A stretch of 64,000 nucleotides of DNA. Source: an uncultured Flavobacteriales bacterium. Lineage in GTDB: Bacteria > Bacteroidota > Bacteroidia > Flavobacteriales_D > Crocinitomicaceae. Below, one piece after another: positions 1-8,493 of the stretch (its first letter is position 1; every line of letters starts with the position of its first letter). The stretch covers positions 1 through 64,000 of the forward strand of contig CAJWAO010000002.1 in the NCBI GenBank assembly GCA_913020765.1. The letters are read 5' to 3'. The position numbers were made by a program, and so were the translations under genes. The notes under the pieces are model-generated. The model was not told where the DNA came from. It ran no database searches and saw only the letters and a list, made by a program, of their open reading frames with translations.

Positions 1-586
1 CTACTGCTTCTTCATTTGTAAAGCAATCTATAATTGTGGAGGGTTCAATTTTCCCAACACCGCCATCAATGATGACATTAACCTCGTTTTCATAGGCCTC
101 AAAAATTTGGTAAGGATCTGTGTAATATTCTAACAAGGGCTCTTTTTCATCATGCAATGAAGCCGATGCTATTGGATTTCCCAGTGCTTCTACCAAAGCC
201 TGAGTGATGGGGTTGTCCGTTATTCGAACACCAACCTCCTTTTTTTTGGAATCAAATAGCTTAGGAACTCTTGTATTTGCCGATAATATAAATGTATATG
301 GTCCGGGTAGACACTGCTTTACAAGCTTAAAAGTTGATTTATTGAGATGCTTTGTGTGCGACGCAAGCTCTGTAATGTCTTTACATAAGATAGAAAAATG
401 AACCTTGCTGAGCTTTTCTTTTTTGAATTTAGCCAGCTGGTGCAGCGCGTTTTTGTTATTCAGATCACAACCTATTGCATAAACAGAATCAGTAGGAAAT
501 ATGATGAGCCCTCCAGATCTGAGTGCTTTTACAGCCTCAGAGATTAATCTTTGGTCAATATTGAATGGATTTATTTCAAAAAACAT
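1..586 (-). CDS. L-threonylcarbamoyladenylate synthase family (Sua5/YciO/YrdC), partial at left edge
   Basis: The reverse strand reads open from an ATG at 586 to the window edge (195 codons, C-terminus missing), so it is absent from the ORF track. The N-terminus MFFEINPFN is followed by a GGLIIFPTDSVYAIGCD stretch, which matches the YrdC-fold signature. Downstream come a CLPGPYTFIL segment and a VGVRITDNP segment, both in the expected family order. Known members make threonylcarbamoyl-AMP from threonine, bicarbonate and ATP for the t6A37 modification of ANN-decoding tRNAs. The start lies 1 nt after the stop of the EEP gene, so it is probably the last or a late gene of the mutL operon. It could be the YciO rather than the TsaC/Sua5 branch; the fragment does not decide this. 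Confidence 0.88.
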   Translation of the reverse strand, partial: MFFEINPFNIDQRLISEAVKALRSGGLIIFPTDSVYAIGCDLNNKNALHQLAKFKKEKLSKVHFSILCKDITELASHTKHLNKSTFKLVKQCLPGPYTFILSANTRVPKLFDSKKKEVGVRITDNPITQALVEALGNPIASASLHDEKEPLLEYYTDPYQIFEAYENEVNVIIDGGVGKIEPSTIIDCFTNEEAV

Positions 587-587
587 A

Positions 588-1706
588 TTAATAAATTACA
601 CAGGATATGGCCCGGTGGTCACTGAGCGGATTCTTTTGAATCTTAAAATTACTAGAATTTAATTCGTTTGAGTGAAAAATATAGTCGATTCGACCGGCAG
701 GAAGCAATCCAACGTATGTGGCACCAAACCCATTAGATGTATTTCTAAAGGCATCTGTGAGGTTATTTTCGAAGCGATGATAGGTATACGACATGGGGGT
801 ATCGTTAAAGTCTCCACAAACCAGCACTGGATATGGTGAGTTCATCATATGGTCACTTACAGCTGAACTTTGCGCGGCACGAATGGCAAAAGCTTTTTTT
901 AATTTGGCATAGGCGCGTTTTATTCCTGCGGTTGTTTCTTCTTTATTTCCTTCAGCCATGTGATTTGTTTGGGAATCTGTTTGGAGCTTTATAGATTGAA
1001 GGTGAACATTATAAATCCGAATGGTATCCTGTTTTTTTACAATATCTACATAAATGCAATAGTTTTTATTCTTTTCGTTTCGTCCTTGATGCTGAACGCT
1101 GCCTTTATGAATGATCGGTAGCTTTGAGAAGATTGCGAGTCCAAAAGTTTGCTTTGATTTATTTAGCTTTAATCCTTTCTTGTGGAACCATGGCCCCTGC
1201 ATAATCTGCATGATGGAATCTGAGATTTCAAAAAAGGTTGGTTTTTCTTGCTGATAATACTCTTGAAGACAAAGAATGTCTGCGTTTTCCTTTCGAAGGT
1301 AGCCGAAGATTGAATTTCTCGTATTCAGCGCTTCTTTTGTCTTTGGATTATAAACATCAAAAAGTCTAACATTATAGCTCATTAATTTAAACTGACTTTT
1401 ACTGTGCGCTGGTATGTCTGTTGTAATAATATTCAGTGAAAATATCTTTAGCTGAAAAGGAATGCTAATTATTACCGTCAATAGTACACCCCAGAACCAT
1501 GGGCTTCGCTTGGAGAGCCAAAATAGCCCAAAAATAATATTTAGCAATAGCAATACAGGGAATCCTAGGCCAAGAAATGGAAGCCAGGGCAGGTGAGTAG
1601 GATTGATGTAAGGAGTACAAAGTGACATCAAAAAAGCTCCCCCAATGACTATATTGCCCAGTTTTACCAATAGCACAAAGAGAGACCTATTCCTTTTTTT
1701 AGGCAT
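588..1706 (-). CDS. Endonuclease/exonuclease/phosphatase (EEP) family membrane protein
   Basis: 372 aa. Three hydrophobic segments (about residues 13-31, 41-64 and 69-91) precede a DNase I-like domain. That domain has its first metal-site region at KLMSYNVRLFD (about 107), a CLQEYY glutamate motif, the GDFNDTP motif, and the closing DYIF and SDHRAI motifs. All the usual catalytic Asp, Asn and His residues therefore appear present. The fold hydrolyses phosphodiester or phosphomonoester bonds in a Mg-dependent way; the substrate here (nucleic acid, lipid head group or inositol phosphate) cannot be told. The catalytic domain follows the anchors and probably faces the periplasm (inference). The gene overlaps the upstream rhomboid by 8 nt, which implies translational coupling in the mutL operon. 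Confidence 0.85.
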   Translation of the reverse strand: MPKKRNRSLFVLLVKLGNIVIGGAFLMSLCTPYINPTHLPWLPFLGLGFPVLLLLNIIFGLFWLSKRSPWFWGVLLTVIISIPFQLKIFSLNIITTDIPAHSKSQFKLMSYNVRLFDVYNPKTKEALNTRNSIFGYLRKENADILCLQEYYQQEKPTFFEISDSIMQIMQGPWFHKKGLKLNKSKQTFGLAIFSKLPIIHKGSVQHQGRNEKNKNYCIYVDIVKKQDTIRIYNVHLQSIKLQTDSQTNHMAEGNKEETTAGIKRAYAKLKKAFAIRAAQSSAVSDHMMNSPYPVLVCGDFNDTPMSYTYHRFENNLTDAFRNTSNGFGATYVGLLPAGRIDYIFHSNELNSSNFKIQKNPLSDHRAISCVIY

Positions 1707-2583
1707 TTTTGCTTTGATTGAATAGAAAGTCTTTTTCCTCTTTGGACAGAGCGTCGTATCCCGATTTGGATATTTTGTCTAATATGCGGTCTGTTTCGTC
1801 GTGTTTTTTCTTTTTTTCATGATTAATGTCTTCAAAAGTTTTTCGTTTTTTTTCTTTCACTTTTTTGCGGGTAATTTTTTGTATTCGAGTATGCACCACT
1901 ACGACAAAATTTTCGAGTTTTTCTAAAATATTTTTTTCAGTATTTAGGTTCTGCATGGCCAATAAACCAAATAGCGCACCGCCGAGGTGTGCAAAATGTG
2001 CGGTTCCATCTGCCGAGCCAATACCGATAAGATCTTTAGCGAAAAAAAACAAGGCTAAGACAAAAAGTCTAACGGGTAATAAACCAAATAAATAAATTTT
2101 TGTATTCGGGCTATAGAACGCGAGTGCGGCAAATATTGCCATTATTGAACCTGATGCGCCTACAACAATATGAAACTCCTCGGGGAAGAAAAGTGTGCTA
2201 GAAATTACTTCCGATAATCCACCTAATAGCCCGCCAAATAAATAGATCGTTAAGAGTTTTCGTCCGCTGAAATATCGCTCGAACAAATTGCCTGAGAAGT
2301 ATAAAAAGATTAAATTATAGATAATATGCATTAACCCAAAATGGGAGAAAATACTTGTAAGGAAACCCCATGGTTTGAGCAGGCAACCAAACAGAGTGGC
2401 ATCCAGCGTAAATATATTTCGAACAAATACTTCAAAGCCATCACTACCCGTGATTTTTCCAACGGCAAGGAATAAATGGATGCATAGAAACGTACAAATA
2501 TTTATAATGACAAGTCTATTTGTCATCGTTCCATTTCTAAGCTGGTGCTTTAGCTCTTCGAATAAATTTTTATTCTGCATCAT
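1699..2583 (-). CDS. Rhomboid family intramembrane serine protease with lysine-rich C-terminal tail
   Basis: 294 aa. The rhomboid core has about six membrane segments, the nucleophile motif GASGS (Ser about 144) and the catalytic His in AHFAHLGG (about 199). The loop between TM1 and TM2 is hydrophobic, as in other rhomboids. After the core there is a soluble tail of about 75 residues, very rich in Lys, Arg and Glu, ending in a segment (RILDKISKSGYDALSKEE) that resembles the helical tail (DUF6576-like) of Bacteroidota rhomboids. Known rhomboids cleave transmembrane helices near the membrane surface; the substrate is unknown. It lies 1 nt from the second rhomboid gene and overlaps the EEP gene by 8 nt. 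Confidence 0.93.
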   Translation of the reverse strand: MMQNKNLFEELKHQLRNGTMTNRLVIINICTFLCIHLFLAVGKITGSDGFEVFVRNIFTLDATLFGCLLKPWGFLTSIFSHFGLMHIIYNLIFLYFSGNLFERYFSGRKLLTIYLFGGLLGGLSEVISSTLFFPEEFHIVVGASGSIMAIFAALAFYSPNTKIYLFGLLPVRLFVLALFFFAKDLIGIGSADGTAHFAHLGGALFGLLAMQNLNTEKNILEKLENFVVVVHTRIQKITRKKVKEKKRKTFEDINHEKKKKHDETDRILDKISKSGYDALSKEEKDFLFNQSKNA

Positions 2584-2584
2584 T

Positions 2585-3295
2585 CTACCAAAAATTAGTT
2601 CGATCTTTTTTTCTCCATATGAGGACTATAATAGCTCCCACTATAGCACCGCCAACATGTGCGAGATGTGCGGTTGAGTCACCAGAATCATTTAGGTAGG
2701 AGAGATACACCTCAAAAAGGAAATAAGCACCAACAAACCATTTTGCTTTTATCGGTATCGCAAAATAAAGTCTAAATTCGGTGTTCGGGAAAAGAATTGC
2801 AAAAGCAGACATCACGCCAAATATGGCTCCTGATGCGCCAACCATCGGCGTATTTATCATGATCAAATACTCGTTAATTGTATCATTTGAGGTGAAAGCA
2901 GTGAGTCGATTGATCTCTCTAATTGAATTTCCTTGCTCAATAATCTGCGCCTTCAAGGTTTCTATTTCATAAACTCCAATAACATTAAAAAGTGCAAACG
3001 CACCAAATGCAGAAATAATGTAAAAAATGAAGAAGCGCTTTGGTCCCCATACGCGTTCCAAATATCCACCGAGCATTACAAAAATCCACATATTGAAAAA
3101 TATGTGAATGAAGTTTGCATGCATGAAAAAATGAGTCACGACTTGAAAAGGCTCGAAGTAGGGAGAATTTACGTAATGAGCACCAAGCTTTCCTGCAAGA
3201 TCAATACCTTGTGAGGCCAAAAAAAGTTTGGCAACAAAAAATATGATGTTTAGGATGAGCAAGTTTTTCGTAACCTGTGGTAAATTGTTGAGCAT
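2585..3295 (-). CDS. Rhomboid family intramembrane serine protease
   Basis: 236 aa, close to the minimal rhomboid length. The Ser nucleophile motif GASGA (Ser about 155) and the catalytic His in AHLAHVGG (about 213) are present. A HANFIHIFFNMW segment gives the conserved HxxxN region in TM2. An acidic/polar loop of about 35 residues between TM3 and TM4 (about 108-148) is a longer insertion than in the neighbouring paralogue. It lies between mutL (1-nt gap upstream) and the second rhomboid gene (1-nt gap downstream), so the three are almost certainly one transcript. The two rhomboids are divergent outside the catalytic motifs, so this is an old duplication rather than a recent tandem copy. Confidence 0.94.
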   Translation of the reverse strand: MLNNLPQVTKNLLILNIIFFVAKLFLASQGIDLAGKLGAHYVNSPYFEPFQVVTHFFMHANFIHIFFNMWIFVMLGGYLERVWGPKRFFIFYIISAFGAFALFNVIGVYEIETLKAQIIEQGNSIREINRLTAFTSNDTINEYLIMINTPMVGASGAIFGVMSAFAILFPNTEFRLYFAIPIKAKWFVGAYFLFEVYLSYLNDSGDSTAHLAHVGGAIVGAIIVLIWRKKDRTNFW

Positions 3296-3296
3296 A

Positions 3297-5117
3297 TTAG
3301 AATTTAGTAGTTAGTTCTTCTATCGTAAGTGTTTGCATAATGGGTTTTCCAAACGGACAAAATGAATGTTCTTCGCATGAAAATAGTTGGTTCACAAATG
3401 ATTCTATTTCACAATCCGACTTTACTTGAAAGTTTTGTGAGGCCACATATACAAGTTTGGATACAAGTGTATGGGCAAGCTCTCCTCGGTTTGGCCTCTC
3501 AGGTCCTGACAAGGAGTTTGTAATGTTATCAATACAAATATTATGGTTTTTCTCAGATATACACGAGGGAAGGCTCTCTATTTTGATTCCTCCGGAATCG
3601 TTTTTGAAATGAAATCCTAGCTGGGAAAGTAAAGATTTAGACTCTATCCATGCATCAATTTCATCTTGATTCAATTCTAAATCTATCGGAAACATAAGTT
3701 TTTGTGCACTCAAAGGCTTTGTAACAAAGGTTGACATCATTTCAGTATAAAGAATTCTTTGCTGTGCTCGATGTGTGTCTATGATTAGAATTCCGGATTT
3801 AACATTACTAAGTAGGTATTTGTTTTTTACAAGGTATTTATTTAGCGTATAGTCATCTTCTGCTTCGATAAGTTTCGTCTGACCTTCTTTACTTTCCTCT
3901 CGAATGGCATAAAAGTTTTCCCATTCTTTGCTATCACTTTTTTCACCAAATCCTTGCTTATGAAGTGCTTTATTTGTTCCAGTCCTCGTCGCTTTTTTGG
4001 TTTCGAATTTGGAAAAGGGATTGTAGCTTGGGTCGACTTTTATTTCTGGCTCAATCGGTAGCTCGTTTTTGTGAGAAATTGGCACGTCAAAGCTTGTTTC
4101 TACATCGAAGTCAAGGCTTGGTGCGATATTATATTTACCCAATGCTTGCTTTATACTTGACAAAAGAATAGTGTAAATAAACTTACCTTCTTCAAAGTTG
4201 ATTTCGGTTTTTGTAGGGTGAATATTTACATCAATTTTTGTGGTATCAATTGTAAAAAAAATGAAGTAGGCGGGGTGTGATTTATCCGGAATTAGTTGCT
4301 CGAAGGCCTTTGAAACTGCATGATGGAAATAAGAATGTTTAAAAAATCGATTGTTGACGAAAAAGTATTGCATCCCTCGAGATTTTTTTGCACTCTCTGG
4401 TTTGCCTACAAATCCACTTATTTCAACAATATCTGTTTTTTCTTCTATGGGAACAAGGCTTTCATTGCTCTTTTTCCCCATTACATCAGTGATTCTTTTT
4501 CTCGGATTTCCGGCCTTTAAATTATACACTTCGTTGCCATTGTTTGTGAGTGTAAAACTGGTTTCAGCATGTGCCAGGCATATGCGCTCAAATTCATTCC
4601 TAATGTGCGTAAATTCTGCGTTATCTGATTTTAGAAATGTTCTTCTTGCTGGGACATTAAAAAAAATGTTTTTGACCTCAATACTGGTTCCTTGTTCGCA
4701 AATACACTCTTCATTTCGCATTGGTGTTCCACCATTCATTTCAATTAGCGATCCAGTGTCCTCTTGATTTTTGTGCTTTGTTTTAAGCGTGACATGCGCA
4801 ATAGAAGCTATGGATGCGAGCGCTTCCCCACGAAATCCTTTGGTTTGTAAATGAAACAAGTCATCAACATTCTTAAGCTTACTTGTTGCGTGTCGTGTAA
4901 AGCATAGTGCAGCATCTTTTGGTGACATGCCAGTCCCATTGTCTTGAACCAAAATGCTTGTTCTGCCTGCATCTTTGATATGGACTTTAATTGATTTTGC
5001 ACCAGCATCAATGGCGTTTTCCAAGAGCTCTTTTACGACTGACCCGGGACGTTGAATCACTTCGCCTGCAGCGATTTGATTGGATATCTGCTCTGATAAT
5101 AAGTTAATAATATCCAT
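3297..5117 (-). CDS. mutL: DNA mismatch repair protein MutL
   Basis: 606 aa. The N-terminal GHKL ATPase carries its signature motifs ENAIDAGA (about 34-40), DNGTGM (about 59-64) and FRGEALASI (about 95-103). The MutL transducer domain follows (NVNIHPTKTEI about 297-306), then a low-complexity linker and a C-terminal dimerisation domain. MutL couples MutS mismatch recognition to strand incision and excision. The C-terminal endonuclease motif, usually DQHAxxE, here reads DTHRAQQ (447-453), and the CPHGRP metal motif reads CPFGKP (587-592), so nicking activity is doubtful. The start codon shares one base with the stop of the small upstream gene. Confidence 0.97.
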   Translation of the reverse strand: MDIINLLSEQISNQIAAGEVIQRPGSVVKELLENAIDAGAKSIKVHIKDAGRTSILVQDNGTGMSPKDAALCFTRHATSKLKNVDDLFHLQTKGFRGEALASIASIAHVTLKTKHKNQEDTGSLIEMNGGTPMRNEECICEQGTSIEVKNIFFNVPARRTFLKSDNAEFTHIRNEFERICLAHAETSFTLTNNGNEVYNLKAGNPRKRITDVMGKKSNESLVPIEEKTDIVEISGFVGKPESAKKSRGMQYFFVNNRFFKHSYFHHAVSKAFEQLIPDKSHPAYFIFFTIDTTKIDVNIHPTKTEINFEEGKFIYTILLSSIKQALGKYNIAPSLDFDVETSFDVPISHKNELPIEPEIKVDPSYNPFSKFETKKATRTGTNKALHKQGFGEKSDSKEWENFYAIREESKEGQTKLIEAEDDYTLNKYLVKNKYLLSNVKSGILIIDTHRAQQRILYTEMMSTFVTKPLSAQKLMFPIDLELNQDEIDAWIESKSLLSQLGFHFKNDSGGIKIESLPSCISEKNHNICIDNITNSLSGPERPNRGELAHTLVSKLVYVASQNFQVKSDCEIESFVNQLFSCEEHSFCPFGKPIMQTLTIEELTTKF

Positions 5118-5428
5118 TACCGCATGAGTTTGAAAATGACCTGATCAATCTCATCCAGCCCATTCAAAAGGAAATAACCTAGCACAATGATAACCGATAG
5201 AAGCACGAGCGTTCTTGTGTTTTGCGAATAAACGGTATTTTTCGAGACGCGGTTTTCTTGCTTTTGTTCCTCCATTTTCTCGCGCATCAGCATTACGCGC
5301 TCGTCTTCACTTAGCTTTTCTCCAGAGTAAAACTTCTTTTTTAAATCAGTTTTTTCTTTACGGGCATCATAATACCGCGGGTAGTAACCGAATTTTTTTG
5401 GTTTAATATTAGAATTCAAGAATTTCAA
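5117..5428 (-). CDS. Small conserved-type membrane protein upstream of mutL
   Basis: 103 aa, first gene of the operon. The first 75 residues are basic and hydrophilic with a predicted helical, charged region (GEKLSEDERVMLMREKMEEQ). A single membrane segment follows (about 76-91, TLVLLSVIIVLGYFLL), then a short tail. No enzymatic motif is visible. I recall similar short proteins beside mutL in Flavobacteriia, sometimes mislabelled as a riboflavin synthase subunit; that recollection is not evidence of function. A TATTTTTG -7 element lies 17 nt upstream of the ATG on the coding strand. The function is unknown. Confidence 0.8.
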   Translation of the reverse strand: MKFLNSNIKPKKFGYYPRYYDARKEKTDLKKKFYSGEKLSEDERVMLMREKMEEQKQENRVSKNTVYSQNTRTLVLLSVIIVLGYFLLNGLDEIDQVIFKLMR

Positions 5429-5445
5429 TAGGAATCTATTTCTAA

Positions 5446-5453
5446 CAAAAATA
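5446..5453 (-). promoter_or_regulatory. Candidate -7 promoter element for the mutL operon
   Basis: On the minus strand the sequence reads TATTTTTG, matching the Bacteroidota -7 consensus TAnnTTTG, 17 nt before the ATG of the first operon gene. No clear -33 TTTG was found at the usual spacing. Confidence 0.5.
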
Positions 5454-5492
5454 AGTAAAAACTTGACCGATTTGTTAGAATCTAAGCCTAAA

Positions 5493-6764
5493 TTAGAGAC
5501 GAACTACGGTTCCCATGTATTCCGGGCTTTCTCCTTGTTCAGGGTTCTGAAGAATCACCTTCCAAACGAAAGAAGTATTTTGCTTAACAAGTTCACCTGT
5601 ATTTTTGTTGATGCCTCTCCAGGCTTGGTTTGCATCTGAGGTTTCAAAGATTACGGCCCCGTTTGACGGATCTATAATAATCATCTTGAAAGGAGTATTC
5701 CTGTTTTTCAGCGCAAAGGGCATAAATGTGGTATTTCTATCATCAAAGCTATTCGGAGTGAAGGCATTGACGGCAAGCAGGTTATAGTTTTTTTCAACAA
5801 AGAACGAAACCTCATCAGAACTTTCACATCCGTTCGCATCTCTCGTGAATGCTTTTATAGAGTAACTTCCTTTATTGAACAACAAGAAGTTTTCTTTTAA
5901 GCCTGTTTTTGTAGATTGGACATTGTTGATGTACCAGCTTATTTGATTTTCAGAAAACGCTTGCACGTTTAGCTCGGGCAGTCCATTTTCAAAATTTAGA
6001 TAATCGTCTACTGAAAGCTGAATGTTCTTGGGCTCGTGCACATTAAAGGACAAAGCTGCTATGAATTCTTGATTTTGATTTAATGTACCTATTTGATATA
6101 CTCCTTTCTCATCCAATTTAAAATCGAGGGTTTGTTTTGAAGTAATTTCTTCAAGGTTTTCTTGTGGCGACAAGATAAAAATCGACTCTTCATTTGTGTT
6201 TTTGTAGGTAAAATTTTGATTTAGACAATGGTCTTTGGGCGTAGTAAGATGGAGCGGAGCTCTGGTTTCATCTGACTTCGTTGTAATAATTTCAACCTCT
6301 CTGTAGACAGGTTGTTGAAGTTCTGTACCTGTTTCTGACTTGGTGTTTTTAAGCATTGCCTCATCCGAGGGTTTTTGATGACTATCATCACAACAGGTAA
6401 TGGAATTTTCAGGTGATTTAACAACGACAGGTTCTTGTGTTTCAACTTCTATTTCGGTTTTATTGGATATCTCTGTTGCTGATTCTTTTTCAGTTTCTTT
6501 GCGCTTATCTTCTAATTTATTTTCTTGTTTGGTTATTTCGGCTTGAATTTGGCTAGGTTCGTTATCTGAATCTAAGAACAAGTATGCGGCTATAATTACT
6601 GCGGCCCCTCCAGCACCTAAAATCCATTTAAATCCATTTGAGGATTTTGGATTTCTTGCATCCAATTTTTTATTCATTCTAGACCACGCGTCCTTATTGT
6701 ATGGGAGCTCTTGGTCCTTTAATGCTTCTTTAAATAGATCTTCAATATTTCGCATCTTACTCAC
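5493..6764 (-). CDS. Anti-sigma-factor-like membrane protein with CHU_C/gliding-motility-type C-terminal domain
   Basis: 423 aa, overlapping the sigma gene by 8 nt. About 45 cytoplasmic residues (MRNIEDLFKEALKDQELPYN...AWSRM) resemble the short N-termini of Bacteroidota anti-sigma proteins. A single membrane helix follows (about 46-64), then an acidic Glu/Lys/Thr-rich linker, a CCDD cysteine pair, PKD/Ig-like segments (about 190-330), and a terminal region beginning NAFTPNSF. That last segment matches the start of the gliding-motility-associated C-terminal domain (CHU_C) used as the T9SS type B signal. A membrane anchor instead of a cleavable signal peptide is unusual for such a domain. Its role as a regulator of the sigma factor rests on position, overlap and topology. 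Confidence 0.72.
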   Translation of the reverse strand: MSKMRNIEDLFKEALKDQELPYNKDAWSRMNKKLDARNPKSSNGFKWILGAGGAAVIIAAYLFLDSDNEPSQIQAEITKQENKLEDKRKETEKESATEISNKTEIEVETQEPVVVKSPENSITCCDDSHQKPSDEAMLKNTKSETGTELQQPVYREVEIITTKSDETRAPLHLTTPKDHCLNQNFTYKNTNEESIFILSPQENLEEITSKQTLDFKLDEKGVYQIGTLNQNQEFIAALSFNVHEPKNIQLSVDDYLNFENGLPELNVQAFSENQISWYINNVQSTKTGLKENFLLFNKGSYSIKAFTRDANGCESSDEVSFFVEKNYNLLAVNAFTPNSFDDRNTTFMPFALKNRNTPFKMIIIDPSNGAVIFETSDANQAWRGINKNTGELVKQNTSFVWKVILQNPEQGESPEYMGTVVRL

Positions 6765-7329
6765 TTATTTTACTGAATTCTTCAGTTAATATTTGCTTTA
6801 AATTCTTTTTGGCCTTTGATAAATTTGATTTGGAAGTCCCTTCACTAATCCCAAGCATTTCAGCTATTTCTTTGTGGGAATAGTCCTCAATGACAAATAG
6901 ATTGAATACCGTCCTGTATCCAGGTGATAATTTTTGAATTGCTTCGACTGCTTTTTCCGCACGTAGCTCAATCATTTCGATTTTTTCGTTTTCTTCAATT
7001 TCATTTGAAGCATCCATTTTAAAATCGTTGTCATTGTCTTTTAATATTGGGGCTCTTTTAGCCTTTCTGATGGAATCAATGGCAGTATTTACGACAATAC
7101 GCCTTACCCATCCTTCAAAAGAACCTTTAAAATCAAAAACTTCCAATTTATCAAAGACCTTGATGAAACCTTCTTGCAACACCTCTTGTGCTGTATCGTG
7201 GTCTGAAATGTAGCGCATACAAACCGCTAACATTTTACCATAGAACATTTGAAACAAGGCCTCCTGCGATCTGCGGTTGTTTTGCAAACAACCCTCAACA
7301 ATTTCCTTTAATTTCTCTATATTCTCCAA
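6757..7329 (-). CDS. ECF-type RNA polymerase sigma factor (sigma-70 family)
   Basis: 190 aa, the usual ECF length. Region 2 covers about residues 25-95, with the DHDTAQEVLQEGFIKVF core-binding stretch and the -10 recognition helix around FEGWVRRIVVNTAIDSIRK. Region 4 covers about 130-185, with SPGYRTVFNLFVIEDYSHKE and the HTH IAEMLGISEGTSKSNLSKAK. Such factors direct polymerase to envelope or stress regulons. The downstream gene overlaps it and encodes a single-pass membrane protein, as expected for a sigma/anti-sigma pair. It is divergent from mdh with 133 bp between the starts. Confidence 0.95.
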   Translation of the reverse strand: MENIEKLKEIVEGCLQNNRRSQEALFQMFYGKMLAVCMRYISDHDTAQEVLQEGFIKVFDKLEVFDFKGSFEGWVRRIVVNTAIDSIRKAKRAPILKDNDNDFKMDASNEIEENEKIEMIELRAEKAVEAIQKLSPGYRTVFNLFVIEDYSHKEIAEMLGISEGTSKSNLSKAKKNLKQILTEEFSKISE

Positions 7330-7462
7330 GTCTCAACAAAATTTAAACGTATCAATAGTTTCAGCGTTGCCTTCCGAAGTAAATAAATCAACGTTAAATA
7401 AAACGATTTTATATTAAATGTATTATTTTCGTGTCGATATTTAAATAAATAAATAATTACAA

Positions 7463-8407
7463 ATGAAAGTAACGGTAGTAGGAGCTGGAAATGTTGGTGC
7501 AACTTGTGCAGATGTTTTGGCCCAAAGAGAAATTGCAAATGAAATTGTTCTACTTGACATAAAAGAGGGTTTTGCTGAAGGTAAAGCGCTAGACATTTGG
7601 GAGACTTCTCCAGTGAATTTGTATGATTCCAGAACAATTGGATCTACAAACAACTATGAAATGACAAAAGACTCTGAAGTTGTAGTAATTACTTCCGGAT
7701 TACCAAGAAAACCTGGTATGTCCCGAGATGATTTAATTGCTACAAATGCAGGGATTGTTAAGTCAGTGACAGAAAACATTGTAAAGTACTCACCAAATGC
7801 CAAAATTATTGTCGTATCTAACCCGTTAGATGTAATGACCTACTGTGCATATTTGAGTGCAAACTTTCCATCTAGTAGGGTATTTGGAATGGCGGGTGTT
7901 CTTGACACCGCTAGATACAGAGCTTTCCTTGCAACTGAGCTGAATGTTTCTCCAAAGGATATTCAGGCCGTTCTTATGGGGGGTCATGGAGATACGATGG
8001 TACCACTTCCTCGATATACGACCGTTGGGGGCATTCCAGTAACCGAATTGATCGAAGAAGAAAAGCTGAATGAAATTATTGAAAGAACAAAATTCGGTGG
8101 TGGAGAAATCGTAAAACTTCTTGGGACCTCTGCTTGGTATGCACCTGGTGCATCTGCTGCACAGATGGTTGAAGCCATTGTGCGCGACCAAAGAAGAATT
8201 TTTCCAGTTTGTACTTGGCTACAAGGTGAGTATGGCCTAAACGATATCTACTTGGGCGTGCCAGTGATACTTGGTAAAAATGGAATTGAAAAGATTATCG
8301 AGCTCGATTTGAATGAAAATGAAAAAGCATTGCTCGGCGAATCTGTTGATGCTGTGAAAAGTGTAATGGCAGTGTTAGATAATATGAATGCGAACGCGGT
8401 AAGCTAA
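7463..8407 (+). CDS. mdh: Malate dehydrogenase
   Basis: 314 aa, the length of the LDH-like bacterial MDH family. The N-terminal Rossmann motif is GAGNVGAT (about 7-14). The substrate loop Arg region is GLPRKPGMSRDDL (about 80-92) and the catalytic His lies in MGGHGDTMVPLPRY (about 173-186). It oxidises malate to oxaloacetate with NAD in the TCA cycle. It is monocistronic: the next gene is convergent and a strong hairpin follows the stop. Confidence 0.96.
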   Translation: MKVTVVGAGNVGATCADVLAQREIANEIVLLDIKEGFAEGKALDIWETSPVNLYDSRTIGSTNNYEMTKDSEVVVITSGLPRKPGMSRDDLIATNAGIVKSVTENIVKYSPNAKIIVVSNPLDVMTYCAYLSANFPSSRVFGMAGVLDTARYRAFLATELNVSPKDIQAVLMGGHGDTMVPLPRYTTVGGIPVTELIEEEKLNEIIERTKFGGGEIVKLLGTSAWYAPGASAAQMVEAIVRDQRRIFPVCTWLQGEYGLNDIYLGVPVILGKNGIEKIIELDLNENEKALLGESVDAVKSVMAVLDNMNANAVS

Positions 8408-8430
8408 ACCTTTTTGATTACAGTAAAGAA

Positions 8431-8460
8431 ATACGAAAGCGCCTTCGGGCGCTTTTTTCG
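8431..8460 (+). terminator. Rho-independent terminator of mdh
   Basis: An 8-bp perfect stem AAAGCGCC/GGCGCTTT closes a UUCG tetraloop (8444-8447) and runs into six T residues, 28 nt after the mdh stop. The c(UUCG)g closure is an exceptionally stable loop type. Confidence 0.93.
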
Positions 8461-8493
8461 TAACTAATAAAATTAGTTTATTTGCCCTCTGTA

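Noticed and set aside
4351-4767. 138-aa ORF antisense to mutL
   Set aside because: mutL is unambiguous on the other strand; the ORF is a by-product of AT-rich codon use.
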